The notes: generated from the letters alone by a model not told the origin. Shown: positions 8,454 through 16,450, numbered from the stretch's first letter. The stretch is 37,580 nucleotides of DNA from Chloroflexota bacterium (GCA_003141245.1 PLLE01000013.1:20955-58534); one strand, 5' to 3'. Translations and numbers: made by a program.

Positions 8454-9437
8454 CTACCAGCGCTGGTGGACCAGAGGCTTGACGCGCTCTTCGTACATGA
8501 CCCGGATCCGCTCCAGTGTGGCGGGCGGAATCGCCGCCAGGTCGGCTGCCTCCGCATTCGCCTTCGCTTGCTCGGGCGACTTGGCGCCGGGGATGGCCGC
8601 CGTGACGCCGTCGAACGCGAGGATCCAGCGCAGCGCCGTTTGCGCCATCGTGGCGCCGGCCGGCACGAGACTTCGCAGCTCATCGACGAACGCCAGACCC
8701 GCGTCGTAGTCCACGCCCGCGAAGGTCTCGCCCACGTCGAAGGCCTCACCGTGACGATTGAAGGACCGGTGGTCCGATGCGTCGAAAGCGGTCTTCTTGC
8801 TCATCTTGCCGGTAAGCAGGCCGGACGCGAGGGGTACTCGGGCCAGGACACCCACGTCGCGACGCTTCGCTTCGGCCAGGAAGCGATCCGCGGGCCGCTG
8901 GCGGAGCATGTTGAAGATGATCTGGACCGATGCGACGCCCGGGTACTCGATCGCCTTGAGCCCTTCCTCGACGCGCTCGACACTCACGCCGTAGTTGGCG
9001 ATCGCCCCGGCGGCAACCAGGTCATCCAGAGCGGCGAAGTGCTCCGGGCTGTAGTAGATGCTCGGGTGCAGGCAATGGAGCTGGACGAGATCCAGGCGAT
9101 CCATGCCCAGGTTCTCGCGGCTCCGGTCCGTCCAGTCCTTGAACGCCTCGGGCGTGTAGTTCTTCATCTCGACCGGGACGCGCCGGCCCATCTTGGTGGC
9201 GACGAAGAACTTCTCGCCGCTCCGCTCTCGCAGGAAACGGCCGATCACCCTCTCGCTTCGCCCGTCGCCGTAGACGTCGGCCGTATCGATTAGAGTGATC
9301 CCCGCGTCGGCGGCCGCGTGGAGCGCCCGGAGGCTCTCCGCGTCGTCCACCTTCCCCCAGTCGGCGCCGATCGCCCACGCGCCGAAGCCGATCGCGCTCA
9401 CCTCTCGACCGGTCTTGCCGAGCCTGCGGTACTGCAC
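8454..9437 (-). CDS. Aldo/keto reductase
   Basis: A 327-residue NAD(P)H-dependent oxidoreductase of the (beta/alpha)8 AKR family. The catalytic tetrad is visible: Asp51 and Tyr56 in DTADVYG, Lys82 in VATKMG and His121 in LVQLHCLHP. The C-terminal AAIPGAKSPEQAKANAEAAD is the cofactor-binding end of the barrel. The frame extends further upstream, but the GTG at 9437 starts at the family-typical YRRLGKTG and has GAGGAG at 9445-9450 seven bases before it. It lies downstream of the nuclease-helicase on the same strand, with a 142-base gap. The physiological aldehyde or ketone cannot be deduced. Confidence 0.92.
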   Translation of the reverse strand: MQYRRLGKTGREVSAIGFGAWAIGADWGKVDDAESLRALHAAADAGITLIDTADVYGDGRSERVIGRFLRERSGEKFFVATKMGRRVPVEMKNYTPEAFKDWTDRSRENLGMDRLDLVQLHCLHPSIYYSPEHFAALDDLVAAGAIANYGVSVERVEEGLKAIEYPGVASVQIIFNMLRQRPADRFLAEAKRRDVGVLARVPLASGLLTGKMSKKTAFDASDHRSFNRHGEAFDVGETFAGVDYDAGLAFVDELRSLVPAGATMAQTALRWILAFDGVTAAIPGAKSPEQAKANAEAADLAAIPPATLERIRVMYEERVKPLVHQRW

Positions 9438-9579
9438 TGTTGGGCTCCTCTCCGCCGGCGGGTCGACTCCAGGGAATGCCGGTTCTGGAGATAGAGTAAG
9501 CCCGCGCGCCTCGGAATGGCCGCGACCTGAGCCGGCTTCCGGCGCCGGAGCCCCAGGATGCCTCGCCCGGGGTCGATCG

Positions 9580-12500
9580 TCAGCGATTCTCTCTTGTTGA
9601 CGCCCCCAGCTCCAGGAAGCGGCACAGCGCGTTGGCCAGCCGCATCTGGCGAGGCGTGCCGGCGCGGACGCGGACCAGGGCCGGGCTGGCAATTACGGCC
9701 GCCAGGCAGCGGGCCCGCGACGTGGCTACGTTGAGGCGGTTCAGGCTGTAGAGGAACTCCATGCCTCGGGGCGCCTCTTCCGGGGCGGAAGTGGTCATCG
9801 AGTAGATCGAGACCGGCGCTTCCTGGCCCTGGAACTTGTCGACCGTGCCGACGCGCGCGGCCGGCAGCCGCCGCTCGATCTCCGCGACCTGGGCGTTGTA
9901 GGGGGCGACGACCAGCACGTCGTCCCAGTTCAGCCGACGCCGGACGCCCTCCTTGTCCGTCCAGGTCGCCCCGCCTTCGACCAGGTCCCGAACCAGTCCG
10001 GCAACCAGCTCCGCTTCCTCCGGTGACTCGCTGCTGTTGCCCACGTGGGTCGCGGGCACGAATCGAACCCCTGTCCCCGAGAGCCCACCGGGCGCCTCCA
10101 AGTCCTGGATCTCCAGGCCCGCGGCCGACTCCAGTCGCCCTTCGTAGAAGGCCTCCGAGGTGAACCGGCACAGGTCCGGATGGAGCCGGCGGGTTCGCTC
10201 GAGGAAGAGGCCGCGGTCGGCCGGCATCGTCGAATCCTTGCCCAGCACGTGGCCGAGTGCGGAGGCTTCGGCGCCGGGCGGGTGCGTGCCCTGGAGCGGC
10301 TGGTCGAGCTGCTGCGGGTCGCCGAGCAGGATCAGGTTTCGCGCCGCCGGCGAAACCGCCACCGCGTTGGCGAGCGACAGCTGGCCGGCCTCGTCCACGA
10401 CGAGCGCGTCCAGCCGCCCGGCGAACTCGGGCCGCGACCAGACCCACGCCGTGCCGCCGACGACGTCGAGCTCGCCGGCCTCTATCGCCCCGAGCAGCGC
10501 GCCGTTGCTCCCGAAGGGGACCGCGGAGTTCGAGGTGCAGTCGCCGGTGCTGTCGGTCTTCTGGCCGATGCGCACCTCCACGCCACGCTCGGCCGCTCGC
10601 TCCGCCACCTCGTCCAGCAGGTGGCCGATCACCTTGTGGCTGTTGGCTGTCACGCCGACCACGCGCCCGAACCGAACCAGCTCCACGATCGCGGCCGCGC
10701 CCAGGTAGGTCTTGCCCGAACCTGGCGGACCCTGCACGGCCAGGCAGTTTCCCGCCAGCGATGGCGCGATCCGGAGGGCCGTATCGAGCGCCTCTTCGTC
10801 CGGCCGAGTCATGGGTCCGATCCCACCACCTGGTGCCCGCCGAAGCAGCAGCTCACGAGCGGCCCGGAATTCGCCCGGCCCGTCGATCCCGTGCTCCGCG
10901 ACCCACTCCCCCACCCGCAACAGGCTATCGCGGAGTGGCGTCGTTCCCACGTGCCCGCTCGGAACGAGCGACGTGGGATGCGCGCCGTCCGTCGCGGGCC
11001 CCCGGCGCAGGTCCAGAGTGCCCGCCACTTCGTCCAGCGCCACCACGCTCCCCGGCGATCGTCCCGTGGCCGGGTCGCACACCTCGGTCCCCACCTCGAT
11101 CGCGTGCTCCTGCTCGGGGAAGCGATAGCGGTACACCGTGGAGCGAGCCACGTGCCCCAGGCATTCGACCAGCTCGAGCCCGCCGATCGGTTCGCGTTCG
11201 GCCATCCGCTCCTCGTCCGTGAGATCGTTCATCAGGTAGAAGAAGCGCCACCAGAAGGCCTTTTCCTCGCGGCGATGCCAGCTCAGAAGCTGGGCCAGGA
11301 GCCAGGCCGCCTGATGCGCCGGCGTCCGATCGGCCGTCTCGTCGGGGACGCCCTCGCACAGGCGCTCGCTCACTTGCGCGACGTGGGCGAGGTGCTCGGA
11401 CAGCGCCTCGGCCGCCTCCGGCTCGGCCGGCCCGGGTCGCGGCAGCGGCTCTCCGATCCGGCTCGCCAGCTCCAGGCGCCGCTCCTCCAGCCAGTCGCGC
11501 AGGCGCCAGTTCGAGACGCAGTCGTCGCGGTTGTAGGCCTCGATGCTGCGCAGCGTCATGTTCGTGCCCGGCGATCGCGCCTGGGCTGTCCCGGTCTCCG
11601 CCTCGGCCAGCCATGCCTCGAAGGCGACGATGCTCGACCCCGCGTCGCGCAGGCTCTCCTCGCGGGCCAGCCCGTACAGCGGCTCGAGCTTCTTGATCGA
11701 GTAGCTCTCCACCGAGGCGCGCAAACCCTGCCGAACCGCCCGAAACAGGTCGACGAAGACCTTGCCGCGCAGCAGTCGGTCCACCTCCAGCTCGCCTGTG
11801 GCGTGGCGGCCCATCAATCGACCGGCCGCCGTCGGCTCGTACGCGGCGTAGTGGTAGACGTGGATCTCGGGGTCCCTTGCGAGCCGGTCCATCAATAGGT
11901 CGATCGTCTGCTCGAAGGCCCGCTTCTCGGACTCGTGGGTCACCTGCCCGTCCTCGTCGACCGCCCAGAAGGCGTGGAAGATCGGCTCGCCGTCAGGCCC
12001 GACGATGCCGGGCTCCAGGATCCCGAACAGGTAGTCCACCCCGTCGTCCAGAGCGAACGGGTCGCCTTCGATGTCGAAGAAGAGGTCTCCGGGCCGTGGC
12101 GGAGGAAGGCTCGTCAGGCCGCGGTTGGGCTCCAGGTTGCCGTCGCGCAGCCGGCTCGGCGGCAGCAGCTCGTACAGAATTGCGCCCTCGTCCTGGCCGC
12201 GAACCTGGATTCGGGCCTGGTCGCGGCAGGTCTGCAGAGCCCCGGGGCCGACGTCGTCCAACGGCTCCGCGAGCGGCATCTCCAGGCCGGCCAGACCTCG
12301 ACGCGTCGGCACTCCCCTACCCTTAAGGGCCTTACGCATCCGAGTCGGCGCGCCGGCCACGAGCGAGAGGTCGTCGTCGGCCCGGCGGCGCGCGGCGCAG
12401 AGCTGGCTCCAGCGGCAGACATCGCAGTGCTCGACCGGTTCGGGGTAGGTCCCGATCGGCGGATACGCGACTCCGAGAGACCCGCCCTCGGCCGGCACAC

Positions 12501-13176
12501 CGCCACTGTTCGGCCCGACCCTGTTCGACCCACCGCCAGCCAAACCGGCGGCCGCGACCCTGGCTTCGAAGGCCGCCTCGACCATTCGGTAGTAGGCCAT
12601 GTAGTCGGCCACGCGATGCGCCTCGACCGTTCGCGCGCTCCCGCCCAGGGCGACGTGCATCTGCTCAGGCTCGACCCCCTGAACGCGCGTCAGCTGCTCC
12701 ACGTACGAGCAGATCTGCAGCAGCGCCGAAGCCTTGACGTGGCGGGCCAGCTTCGTGTCCACCACTTCGTAGCTCCAGGCCCCGAGGTCGCTCGGGCGCT
12801 CCACCCGGATCAGGAAGTCCGCCAGCCCGAGCCACCGGCCATCGAAGAAAGTGGCCTGGTACACGACCTCGTCGCCACGCTCGATCGCCTGCCGCGTGGC
12901 ATCGGCCGCGGCCACCAACCGCCCCCGACGATCCGGCAAGGTGGCGTCCTCCGCGATCCGCGTCACCCGCCGGCCGCCCTCCTCCAGCCCCTCGAGATAG
13001 CGCCGCTCGTGCTCGTCGCCGCGCTTCGCGATCAGGTCTATCTCCGGATCCATTCGTTCCGGACGCTCCACCAGGCCGGCCAGGGCGGCCAACTCCAGCC
13101 CGACGAGATGCTCGCAGGCGAGGAACCCGACAAGGTCCGTGGCGGCAAAGACGGGCCGCCCGTCGATGAGCTGCAT
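9580..13176 (-). CDS. TM0106-type RecB-like nuclease fused to RNase H-like domain and SF1 (Dna2/Upf1) helicase
   Basis: A 1198-residue multidomain DNA-processing enzyme. Residues 1-265 are a RecB/Cas4-like nuclease with catalytic Asp120, Asp140 and Lys142 (VVDTK) and the QICSY motif. Cys21 plus Cys251, Cys254 and Cys260 match the one-plus-three cysteine pattern that binds a 4Fe-4S cluster in Cas4 and AddB. Residues 365-560 are an RNase H/DnaQ-like exonuclease domain (FFDIEGDP, YHYAAYEP, YNRDDC). Residues 800-1165 are a superfamily 1 helicase with Walker A GPPGSGKT (816-823), VVDEAGQ (926-932), LGDPQQL (951-957), VDKFQGQE and NVATSRAR. ATG 13176 is chosen because the family begins there; ATG 13188 is possible. 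A role in repair or nucleic-acid processing is likely; the exact substrate is unknown. Confidence 0.9.
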   Translation of the reverse strand: MQLIDGRPVFAATDLVGFLACEHLVGLELAALAGLVERPERMDPEIDLIAKRGDEHERRYLEGLEEGGRRVTRIAEDATLPDRRGRLVAAADATRQAIERGDEVVYQATFFDGRWLGLADFLIRVERPSDLGAWSYEVVDTKLARHVKASALLQICSYVEQLTRVQGVEPEQMHVALGGSARTVEAHRVADYMAYYRMVEAAFEARVAAAGLAGGGSNRVGPNSGGVPAEGGSLGVAYPPIGTYPEPVEHCDVCRWSQLCAARRRADDDLSLVAGAPTRMRKALKGRGVPTRRGLAGLEMPLAEPLDDVGPGALQTCRDQARIQVRGQDEGAILYELLPPSRLRDGNLEPNRGLTSLPPPRPGDLFFDIEGDPFALDDGVDYLFGILEPGIVGPDGEPIFHAFWAVDEDGQVTHESEKRAFEQTIDLLMDRLARDPEIHVYHYAAYEPTAAGRLMGRHATGELEVDRLLRGKVFVDLFRAVRQGLRASVESYSIKKLEPLYGLAREESLRDAGSSIVAFEAWLAEAETGTAQARSPGTNMTLRSIEAYNRDDCVSNWRLRDWLEERRLELASRIGEPLPRPGPAEPEAAEALSEHLAHVAQVSERLCEGVPDETADRTPAHQAAWLLAQLLSWHRREEKAFWWRFFYLMNDLTDEERMAEREPIGGLELVECLGHVARSTVYRYRFPEQEHAIEVGTEVCDPATGRSPGSVVALDEVAGTLDLRRGPATDGAHPTSLVPSGHVGTTPLRDSLLRVGEWVAEHGIDGPGEFRAARELLLRRAPGGGIGPMTRPDEEALDTALRIAPSLAGNCLAVQGPPGSGKTYLGAAAIVELVRFGRVVGVTANSHKVIGHLLDEVAERAAERGVEVRIGQKTDSTGDCTSNSAVPFGSNGALLGAIEAGELDVVGGTAWVWSRPEFAGRLDALVVDEAGQLSLANAVAVSPAARNLILLGDPQQLDQPLQGTHPPGAEASALGHVLGKDSTMPADRGLFLERTRRLHPDLCRFTSEAFYEGRLESAAGLEIQDLEAPGGLSGTGVRFVPATHVGNSSESPEEAELVAGLVRDLVEGGATWTDKEGVRRRLNWDDVLVVAPYNAQVAEIERRLPAARVGTVDKFQGQEAPVSIYSMTTSAPEEAPRGMEFLYSLNRLNVATSRARCLAAVIASPALVRVRAGTPRQMRLANALCRFLELGASTRENR

Positions 13177-13485
13177 CGGGGCCACCATACTGCCCGCGTG
13201 TGACAGCTGTGTGTCGCGGGCTATTGACTCAGGCGCCCGGGTCCGGTTGACTTCTCGCTTGCCCGGCGTCTCAAGAGTCGCAGCGTCCATCACCGCAGCG
13301 GGCCACGCACAACTGTCGGTCGCGTTCGAGCGTGAAGGTTCGATCGTGCGCAGACGGCTCCCGGGACTGCTTACCGTGGGATCGTTCGCGTGGTGGCGCA
13401 CGACGGCGCAAGGCCCTGATCGTGATCGCGACGGCCGAACTGCCGGTGCCCTCGCGGGCGTCCCTACCACGCAGCGTGACCGTGG
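13177..13485. other. Non-coding gap between helicase and small membrane protein genes
   Basis: No convincing gene is seen in these 309 bases; the open frames crossing it have arginine/proline-rich shadow composition. It should contain the promoter of the minus-strand nuclease-helicase. Two plus-strand TTGACT hexamers lie near 13224 and 13249, but without a matching -10 element. Confidence 0.5.
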
Positions 13486-13845
13486 CTACGAATTCGCCTC
13501 CGTCGGGACGACCGGCTTGATCGGGCGCAGGGCGATGGCAACGCCCATAACCAGCGCCGGCGCGACGCCTGCCGCGATGACGAGCCGCCGCTTGCCGGCG
13601 AGGTAGAGTCCGGCGCCCAGGCCGACGGAGGTGGCCGAGAGCCAGCGAAGCGTCGAGTCGGGCAGTGTCTGCAGGGCGCTCGTCGTAGCAGGCGCACCGG
13701 CCCGCGTAGCGTTCATGGTCCTGGGAACACGCCCGATGAGGCTCGTGGCGCCGTTACGGGCGACCTTGATAGATCCCGACACGCGCCGGACGACGCTCGC
13801 CACGTGGTTACCGGGTAAGGGCTCTTCAAACTCCTCGATCGTCAT
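13486..13845 (-). CDS. Small two-helix membrane protein of unknown function
   Basis: I do not recognise the family. The 119-residue product has a polar N-terminal half beginning TIEEFEEPLPGNHVASVV, then a hydrophobic hairpin made of SATSVGLGAGLYLAG (about residues 70-84), a KRR turn, and VIAAGVAPALVMGVAIAL (about 87-104). This arrangement predicts a short cytoplasmic domain with two membrane helices. A weak purine-rich stretch precedes the ATG. It is followed on the plus coordinate side by GlsB-like and YggT-like genes on the same strand, a pattern that suggests an envelope-stress group (inference). Confidence 0.6.
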   Translation of the reverse strand: MTIEEFEEPLPGNHVASVVRRVSGSIKVARNGATSLIGRVPRTMNATRAGAPATTSALQTLPDSTLRWLSATSVGLGAGLYLAGKRRLVIAAGVAPALVMGVAIALRPIKPVVPTEANS

Positions 13846-13885
13846 GTCTCGCTCTCTTTCCGCGCTGGGCTGTTACGAACAGGCA

Positions 13886-13920
13886 GACAGGACCGGCCCG
13901 CACGCGGAGTCGGTCCTGTC
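13886..13920. terminator. 10-bp hairpin between two small membrane protein genes
   Basis: GACAGGACCG and CGGTCCTGTC form a perfect ten-base inverted repeat with a 15-base loop, 40 bases beyond the stop of the GlsB-like gene. No clear T-tract follows on the minus strand, so it may be a terminator, a processing site or a leader hairpin of the next gene. Confidence 0.45.
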
Positions 13921-13959
13921 CGTGGTTATTCGACCTTGAGGCTCTGCCGGGCTCCGGGA

Positions 13960-14220
13960 TCATCTCCAGGAATGGCGACGACGAGACGAACCAACCACGA
14001 AGATGACCAGGATCGCGCCAACCGTGGCGATCGCGATGCTCTCGACGTTGACGCCGTTGACCACGCCGACCTTGAACACGTACGTTGCGAGGTACCCGCC
14101 GATGAGGCCGCCGACGATGCCGAGGACGATCATCAGCAGCAGACCTTCGCGAGAATTCATGATCTCGCTGGCCAGGAAGCCGGCGATGGCGCCGACGATG
14201 ATCCACGCAATCCAGCCCAT
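13960..14220 (-). CDS. GlsB/YeaQ/YmgE (transglycosylase-associated) membrane protein
   Basis: An 86-residue very hydrophobic protein with the family pattern: GWIAWIIVGAIAGFLASEIM (residues 2-21), LLMIVLGIVGGLIGGYLA (about 28-45), and a third helix AIAIATVGAILVIFVVG. The GAIAGFLA and GIVGGLIGGYLA glycine-rich helices are the hallmark of the family, whose members are induced by general stress in many bacteria. Their molecular function is not settled. The tail SSRRRHSWR should be cytoplasmic. It lies between two other small membrane protein genes on the same strand. Confidence 0.88.
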   Translation of the reverse strand: MGWIAWIIVGAIAGFLASEIMNSREGLLLMIVLGIVGGLIGGYLATYVFKVGVVNGVNVESIAIATVGAILVIFVVGSSRRRHSWR

Positions 14221-14322
14221 TGAACTCTTTCCTTCCGTGTCGCGCGACCACGTTCGGGCCGACGCTGTCTGCGGACCAGGCCCTGCCCGCCTGGGGACCG
14301 CTGGGCGGTCGCACTTTTGGGG

Positions 14323-14730
14323 TCAGGCCGGCTCGCGCCGGAAGATCGCCAGGACCCAGATCACGATCAATTCGACGACCGTCCAGCCGACGAGGGCCAG
14401 GACGGCGGCGACATCGAGAACCGAACCCGCGGTATGGAGGGAGTTCGTCCGCAGGATCCCGTCGAAAGGCGCGACGAACAGCTGGCTGAGGTCGAGGATT
14501 CCCGACACGAGGCCGTTTGTTGTCCTGGCGTCGAGCAGGAGAAGGACGAGGCGCGCTCCGATGAAGATCTGGATCAGCCCAAACACGAAGACGACGATTC
14601 GCCGTGTCATCTCGGGCCCCTCGGGGCCGGTCCTGGTCGTGTGATGACTCTCGGTCCGCACCGTTTCCTGACCCGCGTCCACCGTGGGTCCTTGGGTGAC
14701 GACCGTCCGGTCGACTTGATCGATTCCCAT
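14323..14730 (-). CDS. YggT-like small membrane protein
   Basis: A 135-residue protein with a polar N-terminal 45 residues, then one or two helices near IVVFVFGLIQIFIGARLVLL, an amphipathic stretch, and a C-terminal helix in VLDVAAVLALVGWTVVELIV. The pattern resembles YggT-family proteins, which are involved in membrane or osmotic adaptation in some bacteria. The frame stays open to 14844, but the ATG at 14730 has a very strong ribosome site, GGAGGAAG, just upstream. It is transcribed away from the first copy of the bidirectional promoter repeat; a TTGACA/TTCAAT promoter at 14816-14844 would start its mRNA about 80 bases upstream. Confidence 0.7.
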   Translation of the reverse strand: MGIDQVDRTVVTQGPTVDAGQETVRTESHHTTRTGPEGPEMTRRIVVFVFGLIQIFIGARLVLLLLDARTTNGLVSGILDLSQLFVAPFDGILRTNSLHTAGSVLDVAAVLALVGWTVVELIVIWVLAIFRREPA

Positions 14731-14751
14731 GACTTCCTCCGTGCGTTTTCG

Positions 14752-14911
14752 GCATCCGGGGAAGCGGGGCACCGAGTCCACCGCCGGGATACGCTCCGGC
14801 CACTGCTGTGGTTGAATTGAACCACGAGACGGTCGTATTGTCAACTGTAGTTCTGCATATCAACTGTAGGACAGGAGCAGGATGGGAGCATCATCCTGAG
14901 CGGCGCTCAAG
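14752..14911 (+). repeat. Cassette repeat, copy A (promoter plus start of XRE gene)
   Basis: This 160-base stretch aligns without gaps to 16291-16450; I count about 21 differences (roughly 87% identity). It runs from GCATCCGGGGAAGCGGG through the divergent promoter to the CTCAAG codons near the start of the XRE reading frame. A third, more diverged copy is at 19203-19330. In each case an XRE gene or remnant follows immediately. Confidence 0.88.
14812..14844. promoter_or_regulatory. Overlapping divergent promoters, copy A
   Basis: On the minus strand TTGACA (14839-14844) and TTCAAT (14816-14821) are separated by exactly 17 bases and point to the YggT-like gene. On the plus strand TTGAAT (14812-14817) and TATTGT (14836-14841) lie in the same DNA with an 18-base spacer and point to the XRE remnant. 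Just downstream are two direct copies of TCAACTGTAG, the first extending to the near-palindrome AACTGTAGTT. These are candidate operator half-sites for the XRE regulator. Promoter function is inferred from motif and position only. Confidence 0.55.
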
Positions 14912-14990
14912 CTCGAGAACGACGTCGTCAAGAGCCCCTCGCCGCATGTCCTCCACGAGTTGAGCGAGGCCCTTACGGTGCCGTACGCGG
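14882..14990 (+). pseudogene. Remnant of XRE-family regulator gene
   Basis: The ATG at 14882 corresponds to the start of the intact regulator at 16418, but codon 6 is TGA. A 78-base in-frame block covering the first helices of the helix-turn-helix domain is missing: the sequence jumps from CTCAAG (14906-14911) straight to CTCGAG, as expected from deletion between two CAAG repeats. From 14911 to 14990 only two of 80 bases differ from the regulator at 19434-19513. Similarity then ends abruptly at 14990, before the middle and C-terminal part. It cannot encode a functional DNA-binding protein. Confidence 0.88.
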
Positions 14991-15010
14991 GCCCGGACTC
15001 ACAAGAAAAG

Positions 15011-15042
15011 GACCGACGGGCCTTGGAGAAGGCCCGTCGGTC
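15011..15042 (-). terminator. Rho-independent terminator of the ice-binding protein gene
   Basis: GACCGACGGGCC and GGCCCGTCGGTC form a perfect 12-base stem with an eight-base loop, about 45 bases past the stop of the minus-strand ice-binding gene. In the minus direction the stem is followed by CCTTTTCTTG, a T-rich tract, as expected for intrinsic termination. Confidence 0.85.
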
Positions 15043-15085
15043 ATGTCAACTCGTTAGGGGTCGCTCGATGCGACCTCGGGTTGTC

Positions 15086-16192
15086 CTAGCTGCGGACGCG
15101 CCGGCGCTGCGCCTCGACTGCCACCATACCCAGCCCGCCGAAGGCGAGACAGATCAGCAGTGCGAACAGCGGAGTCGAGTTGTTGCTCGAGGGGACATCC
15201 GCAATGCTGGTCGGAGGCGGCGTCGTGGTCGAGATCGGCGTGGGCGACGAGCTAGTCGTCGTGGAGGGGCTGGCGCTCGGGGAGGCGCCGGCCGATGGGC
15301 TGGCGCTTGTGGAGGCGCTGGCGCTTGTGGAGGCGCTGGCGCTCGGGGAGGCGCCGGCCGATGGGCTGGCGCTTGTGGAGGCGCTGGCGCTCGGGGAGGC
15401 GCTGGCGCTCGGGGAGGCGCTGGCGCTCGTGGAGGCGCTAGCCGACGGGCTGGCCGTATCGATCGGCGAAGTCAAGCACGTAGTTGTGACTGTGTTACTG
15501 ATCAAGGACACTAGGCCGTTTCGGGCCAGCGCTTGACCGTGGACCGTCGCCCCGTGGGCCATCGTGATGGATGTCAGGGCCATGATCGTCCCCATGAAGG
15601 TGGAGCCCGATCCGATAGTCGCCGAGCTGAGGACCTGCCAGAAGACGTTGCACGAGCTCGCGCCGCGAATGAGCTTCACCGAACTGCCCGATGCCGTGAT
15701 GAGAGACGAAGTGGTTTGGAAGATCCACACGGAACTCGGGTCATTCTGGCCATCGAGCGTCAGGGTGCCTGTGAGATTGAGAATGGCGCCGTCCGGCTTG
15801 TAGACGCCGGGGACCAGGATCAACCCGTCGAGGGCAGCGGGCAGGACGGTAGCCGGTGTTCGTCCTGCGGCGTCGTCGTACGCGGTGCCCAGGTCGCTCT
15901 TGGCACCTTGCGTGACCGCGTCGCCAGCGTGGTTCGTCCCAGTCAGCACGACCGTCTCGAATCCGGTCTCCGCAGGGTTTGAAAACGACCCGACATCGCC
16001 AGTGATTGTCGTCGCACCGGTATTGGTGATGCCGGTGCCGGCAAGGACGGCGAAGCTGTCGGCCGTTCCGAGGGGGACCGGCGTTGGACTTGCGGCATAT
16101 ACCGTCGATCCGGTGGCGAGCATGCCAATCGCGAGAGTGACCGCGGTGCCAGCCGAAAGTAGCAGCTTGGCACCGTGAACCCGTGTCTTCAT
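15086..16192 (-). CDS. Secreted ice-binding protein (DUF3494 family) with cell-surface anchor
   Basis: A 368-residue exported protein. Residues 1-33 are a signal peptide, likely cleaved after VYA. Residues 38-240 match the DUF3494 ice-binding beta-helix: LGTADSFAVLAGTGITNTG, TTITGDVG, AYDDAAGRTPAT, VPGVYK, LTLDGQNDPSSVWIFQ, CNVFWQV, MGTIMALTSITMAHGATVHG and ALARNGLVSL. Residues 247-338 are a low-complexity Ser/Ala/Thr/Pro linker, followed by a membrane helix (about 341-358) and a QRRRVRS tail, suggesting attachment to the cell surface. Family members inhibit ice recrystallisation or bind cells to ice. ATG 16192 has GAGGAG upstream. The gene is divergent from an XRE regulator across the copy B promoter, so it is probably controlled by it. 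Confidence 0.9.
   Translation of the reverse strand: MKTRVHGAKLLLSAGTAVTLAIGMLATGSTVYAASPTPVPLGTADSFAVLAGTGITNTGATTITGDVGSFSNPAETGFETVVLTGTNHAGDAVTQGAKSDLGTAYDDAAGRTPATVLPAALDGLILVPGVYKPDGAILNLTGTLTLDGQNDPSSVWIFQTTSSLITASGSSVKLIRGASSCNVFWQVLSSATIGSGSTFMGTIMALTSITMAHGATVHGQALARNGLVSLISNTVTTTCLTSPIDTASPSASASTSASASPSASASPSASASTSASPSAGASPSASASTSASASTSASPSAGASPSASPSTTTSSSPTPISTTTPPPTSIADVPSSNNSTPLFALLICLAFGGLGMVAVEAQRRRVRS
15270..15452 (-). repeat. Imperfect tandem repeats encoding the Ser/Ala/Pro linker
   Basis: Repeated units of about 18 bases (TGGCGCTCGGGGAGGCGC on the plus strand) with longer 48-base blocks occurring twice encode the SASAS(P/T)S linker of the ice-binding protein. Such repeats are prone to slippage, so linker length may vary between strains. 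Confidence 0.8.
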
Positions 16193-16290
16193 CTTGCCAT
16201 CTCCTCGAAGGCTCTTGTCAATCCTCGATCGACATGTCCAACGCCCGCTGGGCGAACACTCGCCCGGAGAACCGACTCCGTGCGCTCTAC

Positions 16291-16450
16291 GCATCCGGGG
16301 AAGCGGGACACCGAGTCCACCGCCGGGAGACGCTCCGGCCACTGCTGCACTTGCATTGAACCACGAGACGGTGGTATCGTCAACTGTAGTTCTTCGTATC
16401 AACTAAAGGATAGGTGCATGATGGCACCATCATTCGGAGCAGTGCTCAAG
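16291..16450 (+). repeat. Cassette repeat, copy B (promoter plus start of XRE gene)
   Basis: Ungapped counterpart of 14752-14911. It separates the ice-binding protein gene (minus) from an intact XRE gene (plus). The most strongly kept parts are the block CCACCGCCGGGA plus ACGCTCCGGCCACTGCTG, the palindromic ACCACGAGACGGTGGT core and TCAACTGTAGTTCT. Confidence 0.88.
16351..16404. promoter_or_regulatory. Overlapping divergent promoters and operator-like repeats, copy B
   Basis: Minus strand: TTGACG (16378-16383) and TTCAAT (16355-16360), 17-base spacer, reading toward the ice-binding gene with a leader of about 150 bases. Plus strand: TTGCAT (16351-16356) with TATCGT (16375-16380), 18-base spacer, reading toward the XRE gene. 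The repeated words TCAACTGTAG and ATCAACTAAAG follow at 16380-16406 and overlap the presumed plus-strand start of transcription, the position expected for autorepression. Inferred from sequence only. Confidence 0.55.

Noticed and set aside
15270-15452. CRISPR-like or VNTR array
   Set aside because: Units are short, contiguous and in frame with the ice-binding protein linker; there are no spacers.
16193-16402. N-terminal extension of the ice-binding protein, and similar peptides at copies A and C
   Set aside because: The frames give similar peptides (TTVSWFN and PGGGLG segments) only because the promoter repeat is duplicated. A strong ribosome site and signal peptide start at 16192.
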